A stretch of DNA of 64,000 bases from Octadecabacter temperatus (GCF_001187845.1 NZ_CP012160.1:2170001-2234000), one strand, 5' to 3'; positions 43,617 to 53,185 are shown, counted from the first letter of the stretch. The notes: generated by a model not told the origin, from the letters alone. A program made the numbers and translations.

Positions 43617-45383
43617 ATGAATGACACACCAAATAACACGCGCACATTTTTGAATGTCGAAGCGTCCGCTACGGGGCGGCGTTGGATCGGTCCAAGCGGT
43701 GAAGATGACCGTTTGGCCGAGGCCATGGTGCAAGAAACGGCAATCCCATTGCCAGTTTGCCGGACATTGGTGCGTCGTGGTGTTGAAGCGAGTGAAGCAG
43801 CCGCGTTTCTAGCGCCAACGCTTCGCGACCTCATGCCAGACCCGCGTTCAATGCGCGATATGGAGAGGGCAGCGGCGCGGATTGTTGCGGCTGCGACATC
43901 TCGAGAACGGATCGCAATTTTCGCGGACTATGATGTGGATGGCGGGACTTCGGCAGCTTTGCTGATCGATTGGTTGCGTGGGTTCAATGTATCACCGACC
44001 TTATATGTGCCTGACCGGATTGATGAAGGCTATGGCCCCAATGATGAGGCGATGTCGGCGCTTGCCCGCGATCATGACCTGATCATTTGCGTTGATTGCG
44101 GAACGCTGTCGCATGGCCCAATTGAAGCGGCTGTGGGCGCTGATGTTGTTGTGTTGGATCACCATTTGGGTGGAGAAACGTTGCCGCCGGCCTTGGCCGT
44201 TGTGAACCCGAACCGCCAAGACGAAACCGGAGACTTGGCGCATTTATGTGCGGCTGGCGTTGTGTTCTTGGCCTTGGTTGAGGCAAATCGGCAGCTGCGT
44301 GAAGCAGGATCGAAAACACCAAATTTGATGTCCCTGCTTGACCTTGTGGCACTTGGTACGGTGGCCGATGTCGCGCCGCTGATCGGGGTAAACCGCGCGT
44401 TCGTGCGCCAAGGGCTAACAGTTATGGCGCGGCGCAACCGTGCAGGGCTAGTTGCGCTAGCCGATGTATCGCGCATGGATACTGCACCGTCATCTTACCA
44501 CCTTGGGTTTCTGCTTGGGCCGCGGGTGAACGCGGGTGGGCGAATCGGCAAGGCGGACCTTGGCGCACGCCTTTTGGCGACAACCGACCCGCGTGAAGCC
44601 CAATCCATGGCCGCGCGCTTGGATGAATTGAACACCGAGCGTCGTGACATTGAAAACCAAGTCCGAGAGATGGCGATTGAGCAAGCCGAAGAGCGCGGCA
44701 CGGATGCCCCGCTGGTTTGGGCAGCTGGCGAGGGGTGGCATCCTGGTGTGGTCGGGATCGTCGCCTCGCGTTTGAAAGAATCGACCAATCGACCTGCTAT
44801 TGTGATCGGTTTGGACGGTGATGAAGGCAAAGGCTCAGGGCGGTCTGTCTCTGGGATTGATCTTGGGGCCGCAATCCAGCGTTGCGCGGCTGAAGGGCTG
44901 CTGATCAAGGGTGGCGGACACAAGATGGCGGCTGGCTTGACGGTTGCACGCGACAAAGTGGACGCCGCGATGGAACGCTTGTCAGAACTGCTCGGCAAAC
45001 AAGGCGCAGGTGATATTGGCCCCGCAGACCTGAAGGTGGACGGGCTGTTAATGCCGGGGGCAGCAACTGTCGATCTGATAGAAATCATCGAACAGGCAGG
45101 GCCATTTGGCGCAGGCGCACCTGCCCCGCGCTTTGTGTTCCCTGATTGCACGATCAATTTCACCAAAGTCGTCGGCGCAAACCATTTAAAGGTGACCTTC
45201 GGCGACGGGCTAAGCGCACGTATTGATGCCATCTGTTTTGGGGCGATGGATACGCCATTGGGCCCTATGTTGCAGGACCACGGAGGCGCGCGCTTCCATC
45301 TGGCAGGGCGTTTGGAAATCAACACATGGCAGGGCCGCCAGCGTCCACAATTGCGCCTAGAAGACGCGGCACCTGCCACCTGA
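43617..45383 (+). CDS. recJ: Single-stranded-DNA-specific exonuclease
   Basis: 5'-3' single-strand exonuclease used in recombination and repair. The 588-residue protein has the DHH-domain motifs IFADYDVDGGTSAALLI, LIICVDCGT and VVVLDHHLGGE (Asp-His-His), a DHHA1 domain with IKGGGHKMAAGLTV, and a C-terminal OB fold. The ATG at 43617 is preferred over the TTG one codon upstream. Confidence 0.95.
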   Translation: MNDTPNNTRTFLNVEASATGRRWIGPSGEDDRLAEAMVQETAIPLPVCRTLVRRGVEASEAAAFLAPTLRDLMPDPRSMRDMERAAARIVAAATSRERIAIFADYDVDGGTSAALLIDWLRGFNVSPTLYVPDRIDEGYGPNDEAMSALARDHDLIICVDCGTLSHGPIEAAVGADVVVLDHHLGGETLPPALAVVNPNRQDETGDLAHLCAAGVVFLALVEANRQLREAGSKTPNLMSLLDLVALGTVADVAPLIGVNRAFVRQGLTVMARRNRAGLVALADVSRMDTAPSSYHLGFLLGPRVNAGGRIGKADLGARLLATTDPREAQSMAARLDELNTERRDIENQVREMAIEQAEERGTDAPLVWAAGEGWHPGVVGIVASRLKESTNRPAIVIGLDGDEGKGSGRSVSGIDLGAAIQRCAAEGLLIKGGGHKMAAGLTVARDKVDAAMERLSELLGKQGAGDIGPADLKVDGLLMPGAATVDLIEIIEQAGPFGAGAPAPRFVFPDCTINFTKVVGANHLKVTFGDGLSARIDAICFGAMDTPLGPMLQDHGGARFHLAGRLEINTWQGRQRPQLRLEDAAPAT

Positions 45384-45458
45384 AAAATTCTGTGATTTTT
45401 TGCGAAGTTTCTACTTGCGTGTTTCGAGAGGGTTCCCTAAATACGCCTCACCAAGCGC

Positions 45459-45533
45459 GGTCCCTTCGTCTATCGGTTAGGACGCCAGGTTTTCAACCTG
45501 GAAAGAGGGGTTCGATTCCCCTAGGGACTGCCA
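45459..45533 (+). tRNA. tRNA-Glu (anticodon TTC)
   Basis: A 75-base cloverleaf. Acceptor GGTCCCT pairs with AGGGACT, the anticodon arm is CCAGG-TTTTCAA-CCTGG (anticodon TTC), the T arm GGGG-TTCGATT-CCCC, and CCA is encoded at the 3' end. No integrase or direct repeat of the 3' end is seen nearby, so it has not evidently been used as an attachment site. Confidence 0.95.
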
Positions 45534-45622
45534 TTGGTGACCTTCATGACATTTGAAACTGTTTTTGGCTTTGGCCAAAGTATCAGTCAGTCAGGTTCAA
45601 ACCTGCCGTCATCAGCTAGAGT

Positions 45623-46279
45623 TTAAATATCCAGCGGATCAATCAGTTCCGGTCCGCTTGCGCGATTGGAGTTCACCGCAGGGTCCACGCGGTGAAACTG
45701 CAATGTGTCCTCGCCTGTGGCCTGCATCAATTTGGCAGCACCCTTGCCTTCTTCGCCAAGCCAAAGCGCCCATTGATCCTGTTCCAAAATCACCGGAATC
45801 CGGTGGTGGATTTTGCCCATCGCCTCGTTTGCACCCGTTGTGACAATGGCCGCCGTCGCACCCAATTCACCCCAATCCTGCCAGATCGCTCCGAATGCAA
45901 TCGGGGCCGCGTCACTGCGCTGAATGTACCACGGCAGCTTGGTCCCGTCCTCAAGGCGGGTCCATTCATAAAAACCAGCCGCGGGGATGACGCAACGCCG
46001 TTCACGACAGGCCGCTTTGAACGCAGGTTTTTCAGCAATCGTTTCAGCGCGGGCATTGATCAGTAACGGCCCACCGTTCGGTTTTTTATACCAATGTGGG
46101 ATAAACCCCCAACGGACCGGTCGATAACTGCGTCCAACGTCAGTTAGGGTAATTGCCGCGACTTGAACCGTCGGACAAACATTGTAGTTCGGGACGTCAG
46201 GCAAATCATTGGCAGGCGCGGCCGCAAACATCTGCGCCATCGCATCATGGGGAAGTGTTGTAGCCATTCGTCCGCACAT
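45623..46279 (-). CDS. yedK: SOS response-associated peptidase family (YedK/HMCES)
   Basis: Forms a thiazolidine DNA-protein crosslink at abasic sites, protecting single-stranded DNA. With the ATG at 46279 the 218-residue protein starts MCGRMATT, placing the catalytic Cys at position 2 after Met removal; an upstream extension would destroy this and was rejected. NARAETIAEKPAFK, IPAAGFYEW and MGKIHHRIPVIL supply the conserved Asn, Glu and His. Divergent from the LysM-like gene with 44 bases between. Confidence 0.93.
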   Translation of the reverse strand: MCGRMATTLPHDAMAQMFAAAPANDLPDVPNYNVCPTVQVAAITLTDVGRSYRPVRWGFIPHWYKKPNGGPLLINARAETIAEKPAFKAACRERRCVIPAAGFYEWTRLEDGTKLPWYIQRSDAAPIAFGAIWQDWGELGATAAIVTTGANEAMGKIHHRIPVILEQDQWALWLGEEGKGAAKLMQATGEDTLQFHRVDPAVNSNRASGPELIDPLDI

Positions 46280-46323
46280 CGGGTTAGCTTGCACCAACAC
46301 GCCCCCACTGGAAAGGACACAAC

Positions 46324-46866
46324 ATGCGTTTGGCTCTCTCTTTACTGCTTGCTTCGGCATCGTCTGCCTCAGCCAACACCTGCGGGCGAACAACCGGTGT
46401 GATGCAGGGCGAAACCTACTTCTCGATTGCCATGCGTTGTGATGTTCGCGACGAACAGCTTTTTGCACAAAACCCAAACGTGGATCACAACGACCTGAGC
46501 ATCGGTCAGGTGATCAATGTCGACAACAAAGGCGACGTTTTCGTGCAACGAGCAGGTGCAGAGCTGGGTTTAGGAGAGGACGTTTATCTACAACGCTTTC
46601 TTGGGGCCTATTCGCCTGAGCAAACCTGCGCAGGACAAGAGCTTCAGGTTGATCTGGAACCCGAAACCGTGACGTTCGGTGAAACACGTTGTGACATAAA
46701 AACGGTGATTTATGGCAGCGCTGACACCGTGATAGCCAACCTGACGAATTGCGCGGCCGAAGGTGAACCCATTCCTGATCGTTACGCAAGCTTGTCATTG
46801 TTTGAGGGCGAGATGACCTATGAATACACAGCAGCATACACGCTTCAACGCTGCACGGACCGTTAG
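46324..46866 (+). CDS. Secreted LysM-like protein
   Basis: A 180-residue protein with signal peptide MRLALSLLLASASSASA. Residues ~25-65 (TGVMQGETYFSIAMRCDVRDE, FAQNPNVDHNDLSIGQVINV) fit a LysM peptidoglycan-binding domain. The C-terminal part has four Cys and beta-like segments (ETVTFGETRCDIKTVIYGS, VIANLTNCAAEGEP) without known domain. Envelope or periplasm location is likely. The terminator-like hairpin after it also serves the convergent nucleotidase gene. Confidence 0.78.
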   Translation: MRLALSLLLASASSASANTCGRTTGVMQGETYFSIAMRCDVRDEQLFAQNPNVDHNDLSIGQVINVDNKGDVFVQRAGAELGLGEDVYLQRFLGAYSPEQTCAGQELQVDLEPETVTFGETRCDIKTVIYGSADTVIANLTNCAAEGEPIPDRYASLSLFEGEMTYEYTAAYTLQRCTDR

Positions 46867-46869
46867 CCA

Positions 46870-46904
46870 CAAAAAAGCCCCGCCGCACTTTCGCGCGACG
46901 GGGC
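46870..46904 (-). terminator. Bidirectional terminator-like hairpin
   Basis: GCCCCG-C-CGC (46877-46886) pairs with GCG-A-CGGGGC (46895-46904), with one mismatch, and six A at 46871-46876 give a U-run on the minus strand. Most likely ends the nucleotidase transcript; also lies right after the LysM gene. Confidence 0.8.
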
Positions 46905-46926
46905 CATAAAGCGAACTTTCGTACGC

Positions 46927-48483
46927 TTATTTCATGTTAATGCGGCCATCCGTGTAGGGCTGGTACGGCGCATTCGCTGCGATGAATTCTGCCGTTACGT
47001 CCGCAAGATCAGGACCGAAGTCGTAAGCGTTTTCAGCTGTTGTGAACATTGAGAACCCGTCGCCACCGTTGCGCACGAAGTTGTTGGACACAGCACCGTA
47101 GGTCTTAGCCATATCCAATGCTTCGCCGCCGACCATCACATCAGAAATACGGCTACCCGCTTCCATGTTCAGATCGACCGTGAAGGTCATGCCAGCAACC
47201 TGCAAGAACCGGCCAGAGCCGTCTTCATGCTCGGACACAGCGTTTTCCAGAGCCGCCAAAAGCGTTTCACCGGAAATCTCAAATGTAGACAGTGTGTTTT
47301 GGAACGGCAGCACTGTCAGCACTTCGCCCATTGTCACTTCGCCTGCATCGATGTCCGCGCGGATACCGCCAGAGTTCTGCAAAGCAATGTCGATGCCTTG
47401 GTCCGCTACACGGTCCAGCATCGCATCCGCGATCAGGTTGCCCATGTCACATTCCATCTGACGGCATACAGCGCGGTCACCCGTCAAAACGCCAGCAGTT
47501 TCAGCAACAACACGGTTGCGGATCTCGTCCAGCGGAGCTGCAAGTTCAGCGATACGGGCAACAGCTGCTTCGTCTTCAGCGACAGTGCCATCAATAATGA
47601 TTGCCTCACCTGCTGCTTCAGTAATCACACCGTCGTCGTTGAACGTCACATTCAACTCGCCCAAGAACTTACCGTAGGCGTAGGCCTGAACAATTGCGGT
47701 GTCGCCAACCATCGTCGGGTAGAGACCCGCCGCATCTTCGTCATCACCCAGATACGTGTTGGAGTGACCACCAACGATCACGTCCACACCCGTTGTGGCT
47801 TCAGCCACTGCGATGTCCACGTTGTAGCCAGAGTGGGACAACACGATGATCTTGTTGACGCCTTCAGCTTCCAAACGATCCACTTCAGCCTGAACTGCTT
47901 CAGCAGGAGCAGTGAAGATCACATTCGGACCCGGGCTCGCGAGCTCATCAGTGTTTTGTGGTGTCAGACCGATAAGCCCAATACGCTCGCCACCGCGTTC
48001 GATGATTGTGGACTTCTCAATCGCATCAGACAGTAGGGCTTCGCCGGAAATATCCGCGTTGGACATCAGCACTGGGAAGTTCACCGTATCGACAAACCCG
48101 CGCAGAACTTCTGGACCGTCATCGAATTCGTGGTTGCCGACAGTCATGCCGTCATAACCAAGCTGGTTCATGAATTCGGCCGCCATCGCGCCTTTGTAGT
48201 AAGTATAAAACAGCGTGCCCTGAAATTGGTCGCCGCCATCCACAAGGATCGAATTGTTCGTGCGCGCACGGGCTTCAGCCACCGCAGTGATCAAACGTGC
48301 TGTACCGCCAAAGCATTCGCCTGCTTCGTTGTCTTCTGCGGAACAACCGGAATCGTATTTGGAAATTGGCTCAAAGCGTGCGTGGAAATCGTTGGTGTGC
48401 AGGATCGTCAGCGTATAATCCGCTGCCGCCATGCCCGCGATCATGGTAATCGCAGTGGACGTTGTAAGAAGTCGCGTAAGCAT
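46927..48483 (-). CDS. Periplasmic 5'-nucleotidase/2',3'-cyclic phosphodiesterase family (UshA-like)
   Basis: A 518-residue secreted metallophosphoesterase. It has signal peptide MLTRLLTTSTAITMIAGMAAA, then YTLTILHTNDFHARFEP (D-x-H metal site), VDGGDQFQGT, VGNHEFDDGPE, VLSHSGYNVD and VGGHSNTYLGD, the complete metallophosphatase set; the C-terminal 5'-nucleotidase domain has LQNSGGIRADIDAG and NFVRNGGDGFSMFT. It can release phosphate and nucleosides from nucleotides outside the cytoplasm. I chose the ATG at 48483 rather than 48495 because GGGGGC lies at ribosome-binding distance before it. Confidence 0.92.
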   Translation of the reverse strand: MLTRLLTTSTAITMIAGMAAADYTLTILHTNDFHARFEPISKYDSGCSAEDNEAGECFGGTARLITAVAEARARTNNSILVDGGDQFQGTLFYTYYKGAMAAEFMNQLGYDGMTVGNHEFDDGPEVLRGFVDTVNFPVLMSNADISGEALLSDAIEKSTIIERGGERIGLIGLTPQNTDELASPGPNVIFTAPAEAVQAEVDRLEAEGVNKIIVLSHSGYNVDIAVAEATTGVDVIVGGHSNTYLGDDEDAAGLYPTMVGDTAIVQAYAYGKFLGELNVTFNDDGVITEAAGEAIIIDGTVAEDEAAVARIAELAAPLDEIRNRVVAETAGVLTGDRAVCRQMECDMGNLIADAMLDRVADQGIDIALQNSGGIRADIDAGEVTMGEVLTVLPFQNTLSTFEISGETLLAALENAVSEHEDGSGRFLQVAGMTFTVDLNMEAGSRISDVMVGGEALDMAKTYGAVSNNFVRNGGDGFSMFTTAENAYDFGPDLADVTAEFIAANAPYQPYTDGRINMK

Positions 48484-48596
48484 AATAGCCCCCATTGGTT
48501 TTTTTCTGTCTCTAGCTTGGGTTGAGTCGGGTCAAAGAGTCAAAGCCCAAGCATCAAAGTTGGCGTAGCGTCGCTTTGTGACAGACAAGTGTCGAT

Positions 48597-49115
48597 CTAG
48601 GTGCCGCCCTTTTGTGCAAACAACATCCCCTTAGCGCAGCGCTCAATCGCCCAGTCGACTTCATCGGCCAACAGTGCAGCCTTAAACGCTGGCAAGTTGG
48701 ATGTTTCATCCGCAACGATCAGCCAGCCAGAGGGCGCGACACATGCAATTAACGTCAGGAACGTCACCGCCCGTGGCGCTGCATCCAGCATATGTAACGT
48801 GCGGTCGATCAGCAAAATATCGAACGCGCCGTCGGGGGTGTATTCCGTGATATCCGCAACATGCCCTGTGATGTTCAGACCATCTTGCGCAGCCTCGGCG
48901 CACATGGCTTCAACGCCGCTTGGCGATAAATCGACCCCCGTGACGTCGTGCCCTGCCCGCGCAAGGGGCAACGCATCGCGCCCCTGCCCACAACCCACAT
49001 CCAGAATTCGCGCGCTTTTAAAGCTCAGTCCAGCAATAAACGTCGCAATCGCAGCCGTTTGCTCGCCCAAAGCATGGGCCTCGCTCGCGTAAAGCTTGTC
49101 GTAGTCGTAGCTCAT
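48597..49115 (-). CDS. Class I SAM-dependent methyltransferase
   Basis: A 172-residue protein with the SAM-binding Rossmann motif RILDVGCGQGRDALPLARAG (~residue 36) and GVDLSPSGVEAMC, then FDILLIDRTLHMLD. The fold fits Tellurite-resistance TehB-like or generic small methyltransferases; the substrate is unknown. Divergent from the DUF952 gene by 81 bases. Confidence 0.82.
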   Translation of the reverse strand: MSYDYDKLYASEAHALGEQTAAIATFIAGLSFKSARILDVGCGQGRDALPLARAGHDVTGVDLSPSGVEAMCAEAAQDGLNITGHVADITEYTPDGAFDILLIDRTLHMLDAAPRAVTFLTLIACVAPSGWLIVADETSNLPAFKAALLADEVDWAIERCAKGMLFAQKGGT

Positions 49116-49196
49116 GCCAATCGCCTTTCAATTCAAAACCGAATGCGTAACGGGGACAACCTTGACGATCTGGGCGGAGGATGGAAAGTGGACGAT

Positions 49197-49532
49197 ATGA
49201 AAATTTACAAAATCCTGACCGCCGAACAATGGACCGAACTCGACCAGACGGGCACTTTTACAGGTGCGCCGATTGATCTGGCAGACGGTTACATCCACAC
49301 CTCAACCGCTGAACAGGCGCAAGAAACGGCTGACAAGCATTTCGCAGGCGTCGATGGCCTGATGCTCGCCGCGTTGGACGCTGATACCTACGGGGATGAT
49401 CTGGTTTGGGAAGTATCACGCGGTGGCGCTGAATTTCCCCATATCTATAACCGCCCAATGCTGCGCACCGAAGTGATCTTTGCACGGGACATGCCGCTGG
49501 TTGATGGCCGTCACGTGTTGGATATCTCATGA
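49197..49532 (+). CDS. DUF952 family protein
   Basis: A 111-residue protein starting [19 protein letters not shown], with [20 protein letters not shown] and [14 protein letters not shown], characteristic of DUF952 (glutathione S-transferase-like small domain of unknown function). The ATG at 49197 is chosen because the family starts here; the frame upstream belongs to shadow sequence. Its TGA overlaps the pyrD ATG (ATGA). Confidence 0.85.
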   Translation: MKIYKILTAEQWTELDQTGTFTGAPIDLADGYIHTSTAEQAQETADKHFAGVDGLMLAALDADTYGDDLVWEVSRGGAEFPHIYNRPMLRTEVIFARDMPLVDGRHVLDIS

Positions 49533-50572
49533 AGCTGCTTGAAACGATTGGGCTTCGCGCCCTGCGCACGTTTGACCCTGAAACCGCCCACGGGCTGGCG
49601 CTAAAGGCGTTGAACACAGGCCTTGGCCCAAGTGGTGGCGCGGTAACGTCTGATCGACTGCGCTGTACGTTGGCTGGTCTGGATCTGCCTAACCCTGTTG
49701 GGTTGGCCGCTGGATTTGACAAGAACGCGACCGCCTTGGCCGCCCTTGGGCGCACGGGATTTGGGTTCCTTGAGGTCGGTGCCGCGACTCCGCTTCCTCA
49801 AGAAGGCAACCCGCGCCCGCGCCTGTATCGGCTGACGGAAGATGAAGCGGCGATCAATCGTTTCGGATTTAACAACGAAGGCATGGAGCCGATAGCGACA
49901 CGCCTTTCCAAACGACCCAAAGGGCGCATCGTTGGCCTAAACCTTGGCGCGAACAAAACCAGCGAAGACCGCGCTGCAGACTTTGCGCGTGTGCTGGCCC
50001 ATTGCGGACCCTACGTTGATTTCGCCACCGTCAACGTTTCATCCCCCAACACCGAAAAGCTGCGTGATTTACAAGGTAAAGACGCGCTGGCCGCGTTGCT
50101 TGGCGGCGTGATAGAGGCGAACGCGGCTGGCATTCCGGTGTTCCTGAAAATTGCACCTGACCTCACGGATGCAGACCTACAGGACGTGGCTGATGTGGTC
50201 GGCTCGTCTGGTATTTCCGCCGTGATCACCACCAACACGACCCTATCACGCGACGGGTTAAGCAGCGTGCATAAAGGCGAAGCTGGCGGATTGTCTGGTC
50301 AGCCGCTGTTTGAAAAATCCACGCGCATTTTGGCAAAGCTGTCGACCCTTACCGATGTGCCGTTGATTGGTGTCGGCGGCATAGGCTCGGCCGAGCAAGC
50401 CTACGCTAAAATTCTCGCCGGTGCCTCTGCGGTACAGTTCTATACGGCACTGGTTTACGGCGGTATTTCTTTGGCTGGCGAAATTGCGCAAGGCTTAGAT
50501 GAATTGCTCGCCCGCGACGGATTTGCGAACGTTGCCGATGCAGTCGGCACTGCACGGGAAGACTGGTTATGA
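49529..50572 (+). CDS. pyrD: Quinone-dependent dihydroorotate dehydrogenase
   Basis: Membrane-associated class 2 enzyme oxidising dihydroorotate to orotate with quinone reduction, in pyrimidine synthesis. The 347-residue protein has [16 protein letters not shown] (FMN/substrate), [28 protein letters not shown] (catalytic Ser in NVSSPNT) and [28 protein letters not shown]. The N-terminal hydrophobic helix typical of class 2 is present. Its stop overlaps the arsC ATG (ATGATG). Confidence 0.95.
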   Translation: MKLLETIGLRALRTFDPETAHGLALKALNTGLGPSGGAVTSDRLRCTLAGLDLPNPVGLAAGFDKNATALAALGRTGFGFLEVGAATPLPQEGNPRPRLYRLTEDEAAINRFGFNNEGMEPIATRLSKRPKGRIVGLNLGANKTSEDRAADFARVLAHCGPYVDFATVNVSSPNTEKLRDLQGKDALAALLGGVIEANAAGIPVFLKIAPDLTDADLQDVADVVGSSGISAVITTNTTLSRDGLSSVHKGEAGGLSGQPLFEKSTRILAKLSTLTDVPLIGVGGIGSAEQAYAKILAGASAVQFYTALVYGGISLAGEIAQGLDELLARDGFANVADAVGTAREDWL

Positions 50573-50919
50573 TGCCGACGCAACTGACCATTTGGCACAA
50601 CCCGCGCTGCACCAAGTCACGTCAGACCTTGGCTTTGCTTCAGGAAAACGGCCACCAACCCGCTGTTCGGTTGTACCTGATGGATGCGCCAAGTGAGGCT
50701 GAGATTGTCGCCGTTCGCAACGCACTCGGCGTCACCGCCGACGCGATGATGCGCAAAGGCGAGAAGCTGTTTCGCGAGTTGGGCTTACGTGACGCAAGCG
50801 AGGCGGAATTGATCGCTGCGATGGTTGCAAACCCGATCCTGATTGAGCGACCCATTGTGATTAGCGATGGGAAAGCCGCGATTGGGCGGCCACCGGAAGC
50901 GGTCTTGGGCATCTTCTAG
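50569..50919 (+). CDS. arsC: Arsenate reductase (glutaredoxin-type ArsC family)
   Basis: A 116-residue thioredoxin-fold protein. [15 protein letters not shown] contains the catalytic Cys, and [32 protein letters not shown] contain Arg residues equivalent to the arsenate-binding ones (family knowledge). It reduces arsenate to arsenite with glutathione/glutaredoxin. No arsR or efflux gene is adjacent, so it may be a housekeeping ArsC/Spx-like protein. Its stop overlaps the 22-base repeat at 50919. Confidence 0.86.
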   Translation: MMPTQLTIWHNPRCTKSRQTLALLQENGHQPAVRLYLMDAPSEAEIVAVRNALGVTADAMMRKGEKLFRELGLRDASEAELIAAMVANPILIERPIVISDGKAAIGRPPEAVLGIF

Positions 50920-50940
50920 AGTATTTAAGAGCCAAAGAAG
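50919..50940 (+). repeat. 22-base dispersed repeat, copy 2
   Basis: GAGTATTTAAGAGCCAAAGAAG, matching 20 of 22 bases of the copy at 43550-43571. It starts in the arsC stop codon and ends just before the MATE gene stop at 50943. Confidence 0.7.
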
Positions 50941-50942
50941 CG

Positions 50943-52250
50943 TTAAGAGCCCACCGAGCGTTCGAGCGCCGGGTATTTCCATGCCAGTGTTGCGCCCCGT
51001 GCTGCGAAACTGATCAGAAGTGCGATCCAAAGCCCATGGTTTGCGGCCAATGGCATGAGTGTAAGAGCGGCAGCAAAGTAGATGGCCGTCGAAAGCGCCA
51101 TCATGCTGCGCATGTCGCGGGTACGCGTGGCCCCGATGAATATTCCGTCCAGCATGAATGGCGCTGCCGAGATGAGCGGCGTGAGTGCCATATAGATAAG
51201 ATAATCCCGTGCGGCCGTGCGCACATCGGGCGCGGTTGTCATGGCATCAATGATCAGGCCACCGGCCAGCAAGAATGCAACCGACAGAAGCGCGCCTGTG
51301 CCAAAGCACCATTTGGATACCATCATCGCGGCGCGGCGAAACGCAGCACGGTTACGTGCGCCCAGCGCTTGACCAACGAAAGATTCAGCCGCGAAAGCAA
51401 ACCCATCCATTGCATAAGCTGTGATCGACAAGAATTGCAGCAGGATGTGGTTGGCGGCCAGGCGCGTGTCACCGTAGCGGGCTCCGAAAAACAAAAACGA
51501 CATAAAGATTGCCTGCAGAAAAAGCGAGCGCACAAGGATGTCCGCGTTCACGGACGCAAAGCGTTTGAGCTTTGCGGGATCAAACAATCGCGCGCGATCT
51601 TTCCAAGGGGCGGCCTGAAACGCAGCGCGGCAATACCAGAACCCAAGGGCGCAGCCTGCAATTTCGGCAATGACAGTCGCGCCAGCTACGCCCTGAACGC
51701 CCCAGCCAAAGACGGGTACGAACAGCAGGTCGAGGCCGATGTTAAGGCCGTTCATCACCAGTTGGATCACTAGAATATCGCGGGTGCGCTCCGCCGCGAC
51801 GAGCCAGCCAGTTATGGCAAAGGTCGATATCAGGAACGGGGCAGACCAGACGCGAATGGACATATAACTGCGGGCGAGGGATTCGACCTCAACGCTGGCG
51901 GGCGACATCCAAAAGCCAGCGGCAAATAACGGCCGTTGCAAGACAAAAATCGAAAGACCGCCTAAGGCCGCTATGCCCAGCGCGCGGATCAGGATGGCGG
52001 CATGTTCCGCGCTATCCCCTGCCCCAATTGCCTGTGCGGCAAACCCCGTGGTCCCCATCCGCAAGAAGCCGAAAATCCAATAAAGTGCTGTAAGGATGAT
52101 TGCGCCGATGCCAACTGCACCAATCGGGGCTGCTTCGCCGAGTTGCCCAATGACGCCCGTGTCGACCAACCCAAGGATCGGGATCGTGATATTAGCCAGC
52201 ACCACCGGCACTGCAATTTGCAGGATACGGCGATGGGTTAAGTCAGCCAC
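50943..52250 (-). CDS. MATE family efflux transporter
   Basis: A 435-residue inner-membrane protein with about 12 hydrophobic helices in two similar halves (VLANITIPILGLVDTGVIGQLG at the start of half one; LQFLSITAYAMDGFAFAAESFVGQALGARN in half two), matching the DinF-like MATE subgroup. It exports cationic compounds using Na+ or H+. The start is GTG at 52250, 9 bases after the first thioesterase gene. Confidence 0.9.
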   Translation of the reverse strand: MADLTHRRILQIAVPVVLANITIPILGLVDTGVIGQLGEAAPIGAVGIGAIILTALYWIFGFLRMGTTGFAAQAIGAGDSAEHAAILIRALGIAALGGLSIFVLQRPLFAAGFWMSPASVEVESLARSYMSIRVWSAPFLISTFAITGWLVAAERTRDILVIQLVMNGLNIGLDLLFVPVFGWGVQGVAGATVIAEIAGCALGFWYCRAAFQAAPWKDRARLFDPAKLKRFASVNADILVRSLFLQAIFMSFLFFGARYGDTRLAANHILLQFLSITAYAMDGFAFAAESFVGQALGARNRAAFRRAAMMVSKWCFGTGALLSVAFLLAGGLIIDAMTTAPDVRTAARDYLIYMALTPLISAAPFMLDGIFIGATRTRDMRSMMALSTAIYFAAALTLMPLAANHGLWIALLISFAARGATLAWKYPALERSVGS

Positions 52251-52259
52251 GGTGAACCG

Positions 52260-52748
52260 TCACGTGTTTGTGTCGGGTTGCGGCATCAGGAAATGACCCG
52301 TTGCCTGTGCGAACAACCGTGAGCGATTGTCTTGCCATGCTTCCACATGCACGGACGCATATCGGCGTCCCGAACGGTTGATCGTCGCGCGAGCATAGGC
52401 ATCGCGCGGCAGGCCCGCGCGGAGATAGTCGATGGTGAAGTCGATGGTTTTGGGCAGGCGTAATTTGGTGACATCTTCGCCGGCTTCCATCCGGTCCCAC
52501 ATCATCGCCCAACTTAGTTCAACAATCGCAGTCGTTTCAAGAAAGGCCGCCGTTGCGCCTCCATGCAATGCGGGCAACATCGGGTTGCCGATCAGCATAT
52601 CCTGATAAGGCATGATACCGGTCAATTCATCGCCGCGGCGGTCAAACTTGAATCCCATGAACTGAATATAGGGCACGCCTTGCAACAACGATTGCAGCGC
52701 TTTGTCGCGGCGTTGTTTAATCACTTGGACGGGTTCAGGGCGCTTCAT
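52260..52748 (-). CDS. PaaI-type thioesterase (hotdog fold), first of a pair
   Basis: A 162-residue hotdog-fold protein. ALHGGATAAFLETTAIVELSW holds the HGG motif of the PaaI/4HBT family, and FTIDYLRAGLPRDAYARATINRS is the usual following strand-turn. It should hydrolyse acyl-CoA thioesters; substrate unknown. Its ATG overlaps the stop of the second thioesterase gene by 4 bases. Confidence 0.87.
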   Translation of the reverse strand: MKRPEPVQVIKQRRDKALQSLLQGVPYIQFMGFKFDRRGDELTGIMPYQDMLIGNPMLPALHGGATAAFLETTAIVELSWAMMWDRMEAGEDVTKLRLPKTIDFTIDYLRAGLPRDAYARATINRSGRRYASVHVEAWQDNRSRLFAQATGHFLMPQPDTNT

Positions 52749-53185
52749 GTTTTGCCCCCTTTGGCCGTTTGGATGGTGAATGCACCTGTCGCCGTCGCAA
52801 CGGGGCGCGATGTATCAGCATCCATCGCCGTTGCCCGGATGAAAGCGACTGAGCGGGTCACGTGGTAGCATTCAGCCCGCGCCGTAATCATGTCACCGGG
52901 TTTGGCCGAGCGCATATAATCGATCCGAAGATCAAGTGTCGCCGTGCCAACAGGCTTGCTGCCATGCACCATAACAGAAGCCCCCGCGCAGGTATCCAAC
53001 AACGCAGAGACCGCTCCACCGTGGATAACGCCTGTTTCCGGATCACCGACAAGGCGTAGGTCATAAGGCATTGTTATGGTCGCGTGGCCATCGCCGATTT
53101 CCGTCACTTCCATGCCCAACGCATGCGCATAAGGCAGCGCAGAAATAAATTGCTTGGCGATCAAGGTTTGGCGTTCATTCGTCAT
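52745..53185 (-). CDS. PaaI-type thioesterase (hotdog fold), second of a pair
   Basis: A 146-residue paralogue of the neighbouring gene with VIHGGAVSALLDTCAGASVMV (HGG) and LRIDYMRSAKPGDMITARAECYHVT. The ATG at 53185 is chosen over a longer frame starting at a TTG. The tandem thioesterase pair precedes MATE in a co-directional set. A role in clearing acyl-CoAs produced by the nearby beta-oxidation genes is inference. Confidence 0.86.
   Translation of the reverse strand: MTNERQTLIAKQFISALPYAHALGMEVTEIGDGHATITMPYDLRLVGDPETGVIHGGAVSALLDTCAGASVMVHGSKPVGTATLDLRIDYMRSAKPGDMITARAECYHVTRSVAFIRATAMDADTSRPVATATGAFTIQTAKGGKT

Noticed and set aside
45459..45533. tRNA-Glu as a possible integration site of a mobile element
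   Set aside because: No integrase, no repeated 3' end of the tRNA and only housekeeping-type genes on both sides.
50569..50919. Arsenic resistance operon
   Set aside because: Only an ArsC-type reductase is present; no arsR, arsB/acr3 or arsH was seen near it.
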